Below, one piece after another: positions 63,524 to 64,000 of a DNA stretch of 64,000 nucleotides. A program made the translations under genes and the position numbers. The first letter of the stretch is position 1. Every line of letters begins with the position of its first letter. Source of the DNA: Methanoculleus bourgensis MS2 (GTDB taxonomy: Archaea; Halobacteriota; Methanomicrobia; Methanomicrobiales; Methanoculleaceae); NCBI RefSeq assembly GCF_000304355.2, contig NC_018227.2:2232001-2296000 (forward strand). Reading direction: 5' to 3'. The notes under the pieces were generated by a model. That model was not told the origin of the DNA and made no database searches. It saw only the letters and a list, made by a program, of their open reading frames with translations.

Positions 63524-64000
63524 ATGAGCATGTCCGGCGAAAAGATCCGGTGCCATCCTACCGTCATCGTGGAGAAGACGCTCAGGACGTTCCCCTCGGT
63601 AGTGGTGGTGCTGATCCTCCTTGTTGCATGGATCGATAGCAGCGCAATACTGAGCATGCTTGTGCTCGCTCTTGTCGCGCTCCTGCTCTTCTACTACAGG
63701 CAGTGGAAGAGAACGACCATCCAGTTCAATGATACAGATGTCGTGATAGAGAGGGACACCCTCTTTCAGATGAAGAAGACCCTCCCCTATGCAAAGATGG
63801 CATCGGTCAACGTGAACCGTGACATACCAAACAGGCTCTTTGGGACATCGAAACTGCTGATCAACATCAACTCGGGGACCAGCGCCATGGTCCCGGAAGC
63901 GGTCCTGACATTTGAGCAGGATGTCGCGGAGAGGCTACGGTCCGAGATGTCGCAACGCCTCTATGACCATGCTATCTCCCCGGATGAGGAGGAGACGATA
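63524..64000 (+). CDS. Bacterial-PH (DUF304, YdbT-like) membrane protein, truncated at window end
   Basis: An open frame from ATG 63524 (or 63530) runs off the end of the window, giving 159 codons without a stop. One or two helices (VVVVLILLVAWIDSSAILSM, then LVLALVALLLFYY) are followed by bPH2 sequence (KMASVNVNRDIPNRLFGTSK, KLLININSGTSAM). YdbT has several such domains in tandem, so more sequence is expected beyond 64000. Probably in an operon with the gene at 62791. Confidence 0.8.
   Translation, partial: MSMSGEKIRCHPTVIVEKTLRTFPSVVVVLILLVAWIDSSAILSMLVLALVALLLFYYRQWKRTTIQFNDTDVVIERDTLFQMKKTLPYAKMASVNVNRDIPNRLFGTSKLLININSGTSAMVPEAVLTFEQDVAERLRSEMSQRLYDHAISPDEEETI

Overview
The window looks like the chromosome of a Methanoculleus-like methanogen (order Methanomicrobiales). 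The evidence is a YcaO/TfuA pair of the type that thioamidates methyl-coenzyme M reductase, an archaeal form III RuBisCO, many PAS/GAF two-component proteins, a PGF-CTERM surface protein, an archaeosine-synthase-like DUF5591 protein, TATA-box promoters and high GC in genes. The genus is an inference from gene content. No rRNA, tRNA, CRISPR array or complete transposase gene was found.

Layout. 39-9836: three co-directional secreted proteins rich in cohesin-like modules. The first also carries an alpha-2-macroglobulin thioester domain and a C-terminal dockerin. 10427-13325: a hypothetical gene, a TPR protein, a small membrane protein and a PGF-CTERM lipoprotein. 13750-17189: an ABC-2 exporter operon ending in a NEW3-domain surface protein. 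18470-22172: a receiver-led sensor kinase divergent from a PIN-like nuclease gene. 23678-26987: a tight moeB/moaD/moaE/ycaO/tfuA operon. 27061-28774: a small Cys-rich secreted protein and an ArsR-type regulator with a small membrane partner. 29357-31343: RuBisCO and DUF5591 genes, convergent. 33033-35918: a ferritin-like protein and a multi-PAS protein. 35938-46806: a YHS-fused alpha-glucan phosphorylase, a P3A-type proton ATPase, and a gap/D-hydroxyacid dehydrogenase/pps operon. 47239-48360: an MNT/HEPN toxin-antitoxin pair whose HEPN gene has a stop codon. 49328-57607: a giant internalin-like surface protein. 57831-60931: gpmA divergent from pgk-pfkA. 60995-64000: a second ABC-2 exporter and two bacterial-PH (DUF304) proteins, the last cut by the window edge.

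Three themes stand out. (1) Surface biology: the cohesin, dockerin, thioester-protein and membrane-anchor genes could form a covalent-capture complex on the cell surface. (2) Central metabolism: GAPDH, PGK, phosphoglycerate mutase and ATP-PFK all look bacterial rather than archaeal. They sit with glucan phosphorylase, PEP synthase, D-lactate-type dehydrogenase and RuBisCO, which suggests an acquired glycogen/glycolysis gene set. (3) Thioamidation: an E1-like enzyme and a MoaD-type sulfur carrier are translationally linked to YcaO-TfuA.

The long gene-poor gaps are filled with several families of short elements with terminal inverted repeats. Three families (A, B, E here) begin and end in CTAG and are chained end to end, sharing CTAG at each junction. 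A fourth (C) sits inside a GGGGGCTCGCCCCC hairpin sequence. They look like non-autonomous transposons (MITEs).
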